Shown in pieces: positions 52,611 through 61,270 of a stretch of DNA of 64,000 bases. Each line of letters starts with the position of its first letter. Position 1 is the first letter of the stretch. This stretch comes from DATKWD01 sp963704815 (GTDB taxonomy: Bacteria; Actinomycetota; Acidimicrobiia; Acidimicrobiales; Salinilacustritrichaceae): positions 1,674,001-1,738,000 of the forward strand of contig CAVPHU010000001.1 in the NCBI GenBank assembly GCA_963704815.1. Reading direction: 5' to 3'. Below the pieces are notes generated by a model. It had not been told where the DNA came from, ran no database searches, and was given only the letters and a program-made list of their open reading frames with translations. Made by a program: the position numbers and the translations under genes.

Positions 52611-52628
52611 CCAGCGCACGATCGAACG

Positions 52629-54350
52629 TCAGCCCAACTCGGTGTCGAGGTCGGCTGCGACCCGGCGGGCCACGTCGGCAGCGTGATCGTCGAGCGGTCC
52701 CATCGCGGCGTCGGTCAGTTCGTCGGAGAACCGGAGTCGTTCGGCGTCGGGGGCTTCGACCGCACGGTGCAGCCAGCCCGAGTGGAGCAGCAACGAGACG
52801 CACGTCCCGTTGGGGGCCTTTGCCGTGGCGACCGGGCCCTTGCCGACCGCGGCGGCGTCGAACACGTCGACACCGAAGCCGTCGTCGTTCTGCACCTGGA
52901 CCACGACGTAGCCGTCGTGCCCGCCCGGGTCGGACCCGGCATAGCGTGACCCACCCACTCCCGGATCGCGGGGCACGAAAGTGGGCGACGAGATGAAGTC
53001 GCCGACGTCGCCGTACTCGTAGCTGTCGGCCAGATCGAGCGAGCCACGCCGAAACGACGCCAGCACGCCGGGCGTGTCGTCGGTCGGGATGATCGATTCG
53101 TCGATCCGGTCGGCGTACCAGTCGAGCGATCGCCGCACGATGTTGCCCGGGCGGCACCCGTGGTACACGACGTGGTGGAGCGTCGGTGAGGTCATGCCCT
53201 CGGTGCTCCAGTCCATGGCCGAGAGCTGCAGATTCCAGCCCCAGTCGGGATTGCGGGCGCTGACGGTGTCGATCAGCGTGCCCGACTCGGGGTCGATGGT
53301 CGCCTCGGACAGCGTGGACGGCGCCAGGTTCATCGAGTACAGCCCGGCATGGGCCGGATCGACCGAGTTGCCGTTGCGGTCCTGGTCGGCCTTGTTGATG
53401 GGGAACGCCAGGTCGAGCATGTCCATGTGCTCGAAGACGACGCGGATGCCGTCGCGGTCGTCCCAGACGCCGTAGTAGTGCCCTGCCGGCGGACCCATGG
53501 TGAAGCGTTGTGCCGCGAGCGGCTGACCGGTGGCCGTGGCTTCGACGGCCTCCTTGCGCAGGAGGTAGAGCGGCACCTCGTCGTCGATCGACACCGACTT
53601 CTCACCGCCGAGCATGGCGGCGGGGTCGGCCTTGAAGTTCCCCGAGTCGGCCAGGATCAGCCAATCGCGGGTCTGGGTGATGGTGTGCATCGACCCCGCC
53701 ACCTCGGCGTCGGCGAGCGGCCAGGCGCTGACTTCGCGCCCGCCGTCCCATCGGACGAGCCACGGTGTCTGGAGGAAGTTGTTGGCGAGGTCGGGAACGA
53801 GCTTCACCGTCCAGAGACAGTCGCGGTCGGGATCGACGACCGGGTGGGCCGAGGAGAAGAGGAACGGCAGGACGTCGCCGAACAGGGGCAGGCTCGAACC
53901 GCCCCACGAGTCGAGGGTGCCGACGTCGCCGAGCCAGTTCATCGAGACCGGATCGAGCTCGGCCGGACGACCGACGTCCCAGGTGGCGTAGAGGCGATCG
54001 CCCCAGGGCAGAGGGGCCGTGTTGGCCATGTTGGGGGCCCCGAAGGGAGCGGTGTAGCCGGTGGGGCCGGGCGTGAACAGGCTCGGGTCGGCCTCGAACA
54101 GGCGGCGGGACGGCGAGTCGATGACCTTGCTGCGCCAAGCCAGGCGATCTGCCGGGGCGCCGTGCTGGCCGGGTTCGAGCGACAGCCGCCGCATCATCCC
54201 GAAGCCGAAGAACGCATGCGCCAGGTTCGGGTCGACCTCGGGACTGCTGATGACGATCTCGCCGGTCAGGTCGTCGGGCCATTGACCCGACGTCACCTCG
54301 AGGTCGAAGTCTTCGGGCTCGGCGCTGGTGAGCGTCCGCGGAGTGGGCAT
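52629..54350 (-). CDS. carotenoid oxygenase family protein (second, divergent)
   Basis: 573 residues from the ATG at 54350. The four expected iron His are in SSAHPVVDP, AGSMHTITQ, VVFEHMDML and the C-terminal LLHSGWLH. It is longer than and clearly distinct from the enzyme at 49.3 kb. It diverges from the Rieske gene across 92 bp that contain a perfect inverted repeat. Likely role: O2 cleavage of a C=C bond in the substrate handled by the neighbouring oxygenases. Substrate unknown. Confidence 0.85.
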   Translation of the reverse strand: MPTPRTLTSAEPEDFDLEVTSGQWPDDLTGEIVISSPEVDPNLAHAFFGFGMMRRLSLEPGQHGAPADRLAWRSKVIDSPSRRLFEADPSLFTPGPTGYTAPFGAPNMANTAPLPWGDRLYATWDVGRPAELDPVSMNWLGDVGTLDSWGGSSLPLFGDVLPFLFSSAHPVVDPDRDCLWTVKLVPDLANNFLQTPWLVRWDGGREVSAWPLADAEVAGSMHTITQTRDWLILADSGNFKADPAAMLGGEKSVSIDDEVPLYLLRKEAVEATATGQPLAAQRFTMGPPAGHYYGVWDDRDGIRVVFEHMDMLDLAFPINKADQDRNGNSVDPAHAGLYSMNLAPSTLSEATIDPESGTLIDTVSARNPDWGWNLQLSAMDWSTEGMTSPTLHHVVYHGCRPGNIVRRSLDWYADRIDESIIPTDDTPGVLASFRRGSLDLADSYEYGDVGDFISSPTFVPRDPGVGGSRYAGSDPGGHDGYVVVQVQNDDGFGVDVFDAAAVGKGPVATAKAPNGTCVSLLLHSGWLHRAVEAPDAERLRFSDELTDAAMGPLDDHAADVARRVAADLDTELG

Positions 54351-54377
54351 GGTTGGATATCCCCCAGTTCTGGCTGA

Positions 54378-54410
54378 CACGCTCACCCTAACACCGTTAG
54401 GGTGAGCGTG
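54378..54410. promoter_or_regulatory. TetR-type operator between divergent oxygenase genes
   Basis: A perfect 15-bp inverted repeat with a 3-bp spacer: CACGCTCACCCTAAC-ACC-GTTAGGGTGAGCGTG. It starts 27 bp before the carotenoid oxygenase start (minus) and ends 32 bp before the Rieske start (plus), so one dimer could control both. The CTAAC...GTTAG core is typical of TetR-family sites. A TetR gene lies at the far end of the same cluster (60698-61270). Confidence 0.75.
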
Positions 54411-54442
54411 GGACAACGCCCAGGCGACCACCGAGGGGAATC

Positions 54443-55657
54443 ATGGACACTGCGCTCGAGACCACCATCCGATCGAGGATGGCCGAGGAGAAGGAACGCA
54501 CCGAGTTGCCGGCCGACGCCATCGAGGTGCCACCCATCCCCGTCGGGCGCTATCAGGACCCCGAGTTCTACGCACTCGAGCAGGAACACATCTGGAAGCG
54601 CACCTGGCTGTTCGCCGGGCATGTGTCCCAGGTGGCCGAAGCGGGCGCCTACTTCCAGTTCGAGCGAACCGGATCCCCGATCGTGGTCGTGCGCGGCGAG
54701 GACGACGAGATCCGCGCCTTCTACAACAGCTGTCGCCACCGCGGCGCACCGGTCGTGCGCGACGAGTGCGGAACGGCCCGCCGCCTCACCTGCCAGTACC
54801 ACTCGTGGTCCTACGGCCTCGACGGCGAACTCAAGGCCGTTCCCGAGAGTCGCTCGTTCGTCGACCTCGACACCGGCTCGCTCGGACTGCAGCCGGTGCG
54901 ATGCGAGACCTACCAGGGCTGGATCTTCGTGAACGAGGATCCCGCCGCCGCGCCGCTCACCGACGCCTCGGGGCCGCTCGTCGACCAGATGGCCGAGATC
55001 GACGGCACGTCGCTGCGCCGCCTCGGCACCCAGAACCACCACATCAACGCCAACTGGAAGGTGGTCGTCGACGCGTTCCTCGAGGTGTACCACGTCCGCA
55101 CCGTGCACCCAGACAACGCCGCGCTCCTCTACGACGACCACTCGGTCACGGTGACGATGCTGCCCAACGGGCACAGCCGCCTCACCGTCCCGAAGTTCGA
55201 GCCGATGATCCCGCTCGTCGCTCCGTCGCCCGACGGCGACAACCCGTCGGTCGGCGACCTCTGGCGGGAGACCAGCACGTCGTTCGGGATCTTCCCCAAC
55301 GTCATCGCCCCGATGGACACCGGCGCGTTCGCCTTCCTCTGCGCCTGGCCCATCGACGTTCGCAACACCATGCTCGAACTCGCGTGGTGGGCACCGGATT
55401 GGGGCGAGGGCGACGCTCCCGACGAGCACACGATGCGCATGACGCTGTTCGAGACCGTCATGGGACAGGACATCGCCAACATGGCACCGATCCAGGCGTC
55501 GATCGAGTCACCCGGCGCCCAGCCGTTCCAGATCGGTTGGCACGAGCGGCTCATCCATCACTTCCATCGGGCGGTCGATCTGGCCATCGGCGAGGCCGAC
55601 GTCCCCGACGCGCTCGCGGTCTCCGACGCGCTCGACGGCCACGTCGGCCTGATCTGA
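54443..55657 (+). CDS. Rieske non-heme iron oxygenase, alpha subunit
   Basis: 404 residues. The Rieske motif is C97-x-H99 (SCRHRG) and C117-x2-H120 (CQYHSWSY). The mononuclear iron site is D210, H217 and H222 in the NWKVVVDAFLEVYHVRTVHP stretch. It inserts O2 into aromatic rings or demethylates/hydroxylates, using a ferredoxin and reductase not found next to it. It heads a five-gene plus-strand set. Substrate unknown; aromatic is the usual choice. Confidence 0.93.
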   Translation: MDTALETTIRSRMAEEKERTELPADAIEVPPIPVGRYQDPEFYALEQEHIWKRTWLFAGHVSQVAEAGAYFQFERTGSPIVVVRGEDDEIRAFYNSCRHRGAPVVRDECGTARRLTCQYHSWSYGLDGELKAVPESRSFVDLDTGSLGLQPVRCETYQGWIFVNEDPAAAPLTDASGPLVDQMAEIDGTSLRRLGTQNHHINANWKVVVDAFLEVYHVRTVHPDNAALLYDDHSVTVTMLPNGHSRLTVPKFEPMIPLVAPSPDGDNPSVGDLWRETSTSFGIFPNVIAPMDTGAFAFLCAWPIDVRNTMLELAWWAPDWGEGDAPDEHTMRMTLFETVMGQDIANMAPIQASIESPGAQPFQIGWHERLIHHFHRAVDLAIGEADVPDALAVSDALDGHVGLI

Positions 55658-55673
55658 TCGGCTCCGGAACGCC

Positions 55674-57791
55674 GTGAGCGACGAGTTCCTCATCAGCGGG
55701 GGTGCGCTGATCGACGGCTCGGGGTCCGCCCCACAGCCGGCCACCGACGTCCTGACCCGCGACGATGTGATCGTCGCTGTCGGGCCCGGGGCGTCGGCCG
55801 AGGCCTCCGCCGACGCCACCCGCATCGACGCGAACGGCAAGACCGTGATGCCCGGGCTCATCGACGCCCACGTGCACTGCACGTTCGACGACGTCACGTC
55901 CAACGACGAGCTGTTCTTCCACCGCGACGCCTCGACCGCGGCGATGGTCACGGGCTTCAACCTGCCCAAGCTGCTGCTGGCCGGCGTCACGTCGGCGCTC
56001 GATCCCGACACCCTCTTCGAGATGGGACCGGCGATCCGCAACGCCGTCGAGGCCGGCGTGATCGAGGGTCCTCGTCTCACGGTCGGCGTGCAGGCGCTGC
56101 TGACCTCGGTCGGCGGCACCGCCGGACGCCTCATCCCCGACGAGGGCGACGTCGGCTACGCCCGGGTGGTCAACACCCCCGAGGAGATGGTCACGTGGAC
56201 CCGGCGCCACATCAAGTCGGGCGCCGACTGGATCAAGATCCACGCCACCGGCCGGATCCCGGGACACGCCGGCGAGCTCCCCGTCTGGACCGAGGCCGAG
56301 CTTCGCGTGGTGTGCGACACGGCGCACGACCTCGACACTCCCGTCACGGCGCACTGCCGCGATGCGACGTCGACACTGCGGGCCGCTCGGGCCGGGGTCG
56401 ATCTGATCCTGCACGGCTCGTTCATGGACGAAGCCGGGCTCGAGGCCGTGGTCGAAGCCGGTGCGGCCCTGTGCCCCACCTTCACCTTTCTCGCCAACCT
56501 CGCCGACTACGGCACGTCGGTCGGCGCGGGCGAGGGCATGACCGACATCTTCCGGGGCGAGATCGAAGCGACCGGACAGATGATGCGCCGCGCCTTCGAC
56601 GCGGGCGTGCCGCTGCTGTGCGGCTCGGAATCCGGCTTCGCCCTCACCCCGTACGGACACTGGCACGCCCGCGAGATGGAGGTGTTCGTCGACGCCCTCG
56701 ACCTCGAGCCGCTCCAGGCCATCACGTGCGCCACCGCCAGCGGTGCGATCGCCATGCGCCGCACCGACATCGGCGTGGTGGCACCCGGCAACGTGGCCGA
56801 CCTGCTCGTCGTCGACGGCGATCCGTCGACCGACGTGGCGATCCTCGCCGACCGCACCCGACTGAGCCAGGTCATGAGCCGAGGACGGCTCGTCGACCTC
56901 GCTCGCCCGTGGCCGACACGTGCTCCCCTGCCCGACGAACGGGTCGCCGTCTGGGCGAACGACATCCTGACCCGCGAGACGCGCCGGGTTCGGCGCTGCG
57001 AACCAGCCCCCGGCATGAGCGACGACCCGAGTGTGCTGGTCACCGGCGGCGGTGCCGGCCTCGGTGCCGCCATCGGTGCCGCCGCAGCGGCGGCCGGCTA
57101 CCGGGTCGGCTTGCTCGATGTCGACGCCGCCCGCGTCGAAGCCACGGCTGCGACCATCGACCGGGCGATCGCGCTGGTCGGTTCGACCACCGACGCCGGC
57201 GAGGTGGAGGCGGCGCTCGACACGTTCGGAACGCCGGACGTGCTGGTCAACAACGCCGGCATCGTCCGCTTCGGACCGCTGGTCGATCTGGCCGAGGACG
57301 AGTGGCGAGCGGTCGTCGAGGTGAACCTGACCGGCACGTTCGTGACCGGACGGGCGGTGGCCAAGCGCATGCTCGACGTCGGGCACGGCGCCATCGTCAA
57401 CATCTCGTCGATGAACGGCGTGGCTGCTGGGGCCAACTCGGGCGCCTACGGACCGACCAAGGCGGCGGTCGGCCTGCTCACCGAGCAGATGGCGCTCGAG
57501 TGGGCACCGACCCTCCGCGTGAACGCGGTCGCTCCGGGTCTCATCGACGCCGGGATGTCCGAGCAGGTCTACGCCGACCCGGCGACCCGCACGGCGCGGG
57601 AGTCGAGAGTGCCCCTCGGCCGCCTCGGCCGGGCCGACGACGTGGCCGCCGCCGTTCTGTGGCTGGCGTCCGACCAGGCCGGCTACGTCACCGGGCAGAC
57701 CCTGCTCGTCGACGGCGGCGTGACCGGGGCCATCATCACGACCTTGCCCCGCCCGCAGTCGGTCGACGGCGTCGGACACCGAGACCCGTGA
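55674..57791 (+). CDS. amidohydrolase fused to short-chain dehydrogenase
   Basis: 705 residues from a GTG. Residues ~1-440 are a metal-dependent amidohydrolase: GKTVMPGLIDAHVHC, H in DTPVTAHCRD, HGSFMDEAGL and the C-terminal GVVAPGNVADLLVVDGDPS. Residues ~448-705 are a full classical SDR: TGGGAGLGAA, NNAGIVRFGPL, NISSMNGVAAG, YGPTKAAVG and the end TGQTLLVDGG. There is no stop between them; an in-frame ATG at 57015 could also start the SDR alone. Either a true fusion or a lost stop codon. Likely acts after the Rieske step. Confidence 0.82.
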   Translation: MSDEFLISGGALIDGSGSAPQPATDVLTRDDVIVAVGPGASAEASADATRIDANGKTVMPGLIDAHVHCTFDDVTSNDELFFHRDASTAAMVTGFNLPKLLLAGVTSALDPDTLFEMGPAIRNAVEAGVIEGPRLTVGVQALLTSVGGTAGRLIPDEGDVGYARVVNTPEEMVTWTRRHIKSGADWIKIHATGRIPGHAGELPVWTEAELRVVCDTAHDLDTPVTAHCRDATSTLRAARAGVDLILHGSFMDEAGLEAVVEAGAALCPTFTFLANLADYGTSVGAGEGMTDIFRGEIEATGQMMRRAFDAGVPLLCGSESGFALTPYGHWHAREMEVFVDALDLEPLQAITCATASGAIAMRRTDIGVVAPGNVADLLVVDGDPSTDVAILADRTRLSQVMSRGRLVDLARPWPTRAPLPDERVAVWANDILTRETRRVRRCEPAPGMSDDPSVLVTGGGAGLGAAIGAAAAAAGYRVGLLDVDAARVEATAATIDRAIALVGSTTDAGEVEAALDTFGTPDVLVNNAGIVRFGPLVDLAEDEWRAVVEVNLTGTFVTGRAVAKRMLDVGHGAIVNISSMNGVAAGANSGAYGPTKAAVGLLTEQMALEWAPTLRVNAVAPGLIDAGMSEQVYADPATRTARESRVPLGRLGRADDVAAAVLWLASDQAGYVTGQTLLVDGGVTGAIITTLPRPQSVDGVGHRDP

Positions 57792-57809
57792 ACGGCGGCA
57801 CCGCGCTCG

Positions 57810-58493
57810 ATGTTGACCGGCGGCCACAGCCATCCGGCCGAACTCTCGGCGAACGCCCTGGCCGCCGTGCTGACCGACGCCGGGCTCCGTCCGGTCGTGG
57901 AAACCGATCTCGAGGCCGCGCTGGCGGGGCTGGACGAATCCGATCACTCGCTGATGGTGTTCAACGCGTTGCGGTTCACGATGGAACATCAGCGCTACGA
58001 CGAGTTCCGTAGCGAGTGGGCGTTCTCGCTGTCCTCGACCGGACGCAGCGCACTCACGAGGTGGGTTCGTTCGGGCCGGCCCCTCCTCGCCCTCCACAGC
58101 GCGCTGGTGTCGTTCGACGACTGGCCCGAGTGGGGCGACCTGATCGGCGGCCGTTGGGACTGGGCGCGGTCACATCATCCACCGCTGGGCGAGGTCGAGA
58201 TCCGGTGCGATCCCGATCACCCGGTGACCACAGGACTCGGCACGTTCACGCTCTTCGATGAGTGCTACCTCGACCTCGCCGTCGGCGACGACAACACGGT
58301 GGTCGCCACCGCACACGTCCCAGGTGCCGACCCGCAGCCCGCGTGCTGGCTCCGTGCCGTCGACGAGAGCCGAGTGGCGGTGAGCGCACCCGGACACGAC
58401 CTCCGGTCGCTCGATCGAGTCGAGCACCGGGCCTTGCTCGCACGGCTGGTCACCTGGCTGCTCGACCCACCACCCGAGGAGACTTCGGCATGA
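57810..58493 (+). CDS. ThuA-like (trehalose utilisation) domain protein
   Basis: 227 residues. The ThuA-like, glutamine-amidotransferase fold is suggested by TGGHSHPAEL at the start, LALHSALVSFDDWPEWGDLIGGRW in the middle and EVEIRCDPDHPVTTGL, then FTLFDECY. ThuA proteins are linked to sugar-oxidation pathways, but many occur in other catabolic clusters. It follows the fusion gene by 18 bp and precedes the P450. Role in this pathway unknown. Confidence 0.72.
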   Translation: MLTGGHSHPAELSANALAAVLTDAGLRPVVETDLEAALAGLDESDHSLMVFNALRFTMEHQRYDEFRSEWAFSLSSTGRSALTRWVRSGRPLLALHSALVSFDDWPEWGDLIGGRWDWARSHHPPLGEVEIRCDPDHPVTTGLGTFTLFDECYLDLAVGDDNTVVATAHVPGADPQPACWLRAVDESRVAVSAPGHDLRSLDRVEHRALLARLVTWLLDPPPEETSA

Positions 58494-58506
58494 GTGAGAT
58501 CCACAA

Positions 58507-59706
58507 ATGACCGAGATCACGGTCACCACGCACGAGCGGGCGCTCGAGGTCTATCGCAGCAAGGACCTTCGCCAAGGTCTCTACGACGACGGAGACGTCG
58601 TGATGAGCGACGTGCTGGTCAACCTGCACGGCGAGGACCACCGGTCTCGGCGACGGCTCGAGAACCGGCTGTTCCGGCGGCCGTCGCTCCTCCACTATGA
58701 GCAGGATCTGTTCGGCGACGTCATGGAGGCGACCCTTCGCCCGCACGTCGATGCGGGCGAGGCCGACCTCGTCTCGCTCGGCCACCAGTTGATGATGAAC
58801 CTCGCCGCGCTGACCGCCGGCGTCGACCGCCCCGAGGGCACCCCGGCCGAGACCGACCGGCTGTACGCGTATCTCCGGACCTTCATCGAGGGCGCGACCC
58901 TGGGGACCTACACGGGCGATCGAGATGCAAAGCGGGCCGAGGTCGCCGACGCGCTCATCCGCTTCGACGACGAGTTCCTCGCCCCTGCCCTCGATCGACG
59001 CATGGCGATCCTCACCGCCATCGACGCCGGAGACGCCGACGAGGCCGACCTGCCGCCCGACGTGCTGAGCGTGTTGCTGGCGAACGAAGACGACCTCCAC
59101 CTCCCCCGCGAGACGATCCGTCGCGAGGTCGCGTTCTACCTGCTGGCGGGTGCGCACACGTCGGCGACGGCGTTCACCCGGGTCACCCACAACATCCTGA
59201 GCTGGGTCGACCAACACCCCGACGACGCACGTCGCGCGGTCACCGACCGCGAGTTCGTCCAGCGATGCACCCAGGAGACCATCCGCCTCGAGCCGTCCAG
59301 CCCGACCGCGGTCCGCTGGGCCCTCGCCGATGCCACCCTCGAAGACGGCACGACGATCGAGGAGGGCGACCGTGTGGTCATCGACCTGATGGCGGTGAAC
59401 CGCGACCCGTCGGTGTGGGGTCCCACCGCGGCCGGATTCGACCCCGAGCGGACCATTCCCGACGGCGTTCCGGCATCGGGTCTCAGCTTCGGCCACGGCA
59501 TGCACCACTGCATCGGCTACGAACTCGCCGCAGGCGCAGCCCTGCGCGCCAACCAGACCGAGGACCAGCGTCTCTGGGGCCTCGTCCCCATCGCGGTCCA
59601 GTGGCTGTTCGACCACGGCTGCCGGGCCCACCCGACCGACGCGCCCGAGCCCGACACCTCGACCACCCGCCCCTACTTCGGCCGATACCCCGTCGTGTTC
59701 GCATGA
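58507..59706 (+). CDS. cytochrome P450
   Basis: 399 residues. The haem loop is FGHGMHHCIG with the axial Cys near 335. The I-helix oxygen motif is LLAGAHTSATA (the usual acid-Thr pair is His-Thr here), and the K-helix ExxR is ETIRLEPSSP. It needs an external ferredoxin; the closest in the window is at 2270. Its stop overlaps the next start (ATGA). Likely hydroxylates the pathway substrate. Confidence 0.92.
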   Translation: MTEITVTTHERALEVYRSKDLRQGLYDDGDVVMSDVLVNLHGEDHRSRRRLENRLFRRPSLLHYEQDLFGDVMEATLRPHVDAGEADLVSLGHQLMMNLAALTAGVDRPEGTPAETDRLYAYLRTFIEGATLGTYTGDRDAKRAEVADALIRFDDEFLAPALDRRMAILTAIDAGDADEADLPPDVLSVLLANEDDLHLPRETIRREVAFYLLAGAHTSATAFTRVTHNILSWVDQHPDDARRAVTDREFVQRCTQETIRLEPSSPTAVRWALADATLEDGTTIEEGDRVVIDLMAVNRDPSVWGPTAAGFDPERTIPDGVPASGLSFGHGMHHCIGYELAAGAALRANQTEDQRLWGLVPIAVQWLFDHGCRAHPTDAPEPDTSTTRPYFGRYPVVFA

Positions 59707-60693
59707 CCCGGGCGGTCGCCGACGGGTTCATCGACCTCCACGCCCACGTCGTGCTCGAGGCGACGCTCGGTGCGGCGGGCGCGTACGGCCCCGAGATCGA
59801 GCGGGCCGGCAGCACCCCGGTGTTTCGCGCCGCCGACTGGCGACTCGAGGGTGTCGACTACCGCGGAACGGCGTTCATGGACGCCGCGGTGCGCATCGAC
59901 CGCATGGACTCGGCCGGCATCGGCCACCAGGTACTCACCCCGAACCCGCTCACCTGGTTCCACCACATCGACGCTTCGGCCGCGGTCCGCTACTGCGACC
60001 TCCACAACGGGGCACTGGCCGAGCACGTGGCGGCGCATCCCGACCGGTTGTCCGGCGTGGCCCAACTCCCGGCCCAGGACCCTGCCGCCGCCGCACGCGA
60101 GCTCGACGCGAAGCGTGACCGAACTCGGCTTGTCGGGCGGAGCGATGGGGACCGACCTCGGCGTCGCCATGGACGATCAGGTGCTCTCGCCGATCTGGGC
60201 CGCCGCCGAGGAACTCGACGTGCCCATCTTCATCCACCCGGCCCCGACCGGCATCGACGGACCGGTGCGAGACCCGCGATCGTCCGGGCACGACTTCGAT
60301 CTGCACGGCTGGTTCTGTCACGAGGAGACGCTTGCCGTCGTCGCACTGGTCGTCGGCGGCGTGCTCGACCGGCATCCCGCGCTGGACGTCTGGATCTCCC
60401 ACGGTGGCGGATCCATCGCCTTGCTGTACGAGCGGATCCGGCACGCCATGGCGACCCGACCCACGGGAAGCGGCGACCCCGACGACGTCGACCGCGGCCT
60501 CGCCCGACTGTGGTTCGACAACCACGTGGGCGATCTCGCCTCCGCCCGCCTCCTCGAAGCCCGGGTCGGAACCGACCGGCTGGTGCTCGGCACCAACTTC
60601 GCCGGCTGGGACGACGGAGGGCCCGAGCGCTTCGGGGTCGATCCCGCGGTGCTCCGCGGCAACGCCCTACGGCTCCTCCGCCTCGATCGCTGA
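59703..60693 (+). CDS. amidohydrolase (ACMSD-like), one-base frameshift
   Basis: From the ATG at 59703: FIDLHAHVV gives the first metal His pair. Then RMDSAGIGHQVLTPNP and VAQLPAQDPAAAARELD are in one frame. At ~60108 one extra G shifts the frame, and SVTELGLSGGAMGTDLGVAM, FIHPAPTG, WFCHEETLAV, DVWISHGGGS and LVLGTNFAGWDDGG continue in the next. The whole is 330 codons plus one base, normal for ACMSD-type amidohydrolase-2 proteins (decarboxylases or hydrolases). Either a true break or a read error. Confidence 0.8.
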
Positions 60694-60697
60694 GCCT

Positions 60698-61270
60698 TCA
60701 GGAAGCCAGGCCGGGGGTGGGACGGAGACCCTCGAGCAGGCCACCGACCACGCGGGTGGCCAGGTCGGTCGCATCGGCGAGCCCCGGGGTCATGATCGCC
60801 ACCATCGCGACACCGTGGGCGGCCGCCCAGAGCGCCACGGCGATGTCGAGCGGTTCGTCGTTGCGCAGATCGCCGGCCTCGATCGCCGCAGCGATGTGGT
60901 CGAGGCCCTCGTCGAACAGCGCGCTGGCTGCGGGATGTTCGATGTCCGGATCGCCGAGGATCGCCCCCGGAGAGAACCGGTGCATCAGCATGAAGAGCTC
61001 GGGGCGCTCGACGGCGAAGTCGACATAGGCCCGACCCGTCTCGAGGAGCCACTCGAGGGCCGACCCCGAGATGACGCCCCATCGCGAGTGGAGGTCGTCG
61101 TAGCCCTGCTGGGCGAGGATCCGCAGCAATTGGTCACGCGAGTCGAGGTGCTCGTAGAGGGCAGGAGCGCTGACCCCCAGTTCGCGCGCCAACCCGCGCA
61201 TCGACAGCGCGTCGGCGCCCTGGTCGTCGATGATGCCCATCGCGCCGTCGACGATCTCGTCGAGGTTCAT
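60698..61270 (-). CDS. TetR-family transcriptional regulator
   Basis: 190 residues from the ATG at 61270. The helix-turn-helix is IVDGAMGIIDDQGADALSMR, GLARELGVSAPALYEHLDSRDQLLRIL. The C-terminal ~140 residues are a helical ligand domain. Its ATG overlaps the stop of the permease gene (ATGA). It is the best candidate to bind the palindrome at 54378 and thus to control the oxygenase genes in answer to the transported compound. Confidence 0.88.
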   Translation of the reverse strand: MNLDEIVDGAMGIIDDQGADALSMRGLARELGVSAPALYEHLDSRDQLLRILAQQGYDDLHSRWGVISGSALEWLLETGRAYVDFAVERPELFMLMHRFSPGAILGDPDIEHPAASALFDEGLDHIAAAIEAGDLRNDEPLDIAVALWAAAHGVAMVAIMTPGLADATDLATRVVGGLLEGLRPTPGLAS

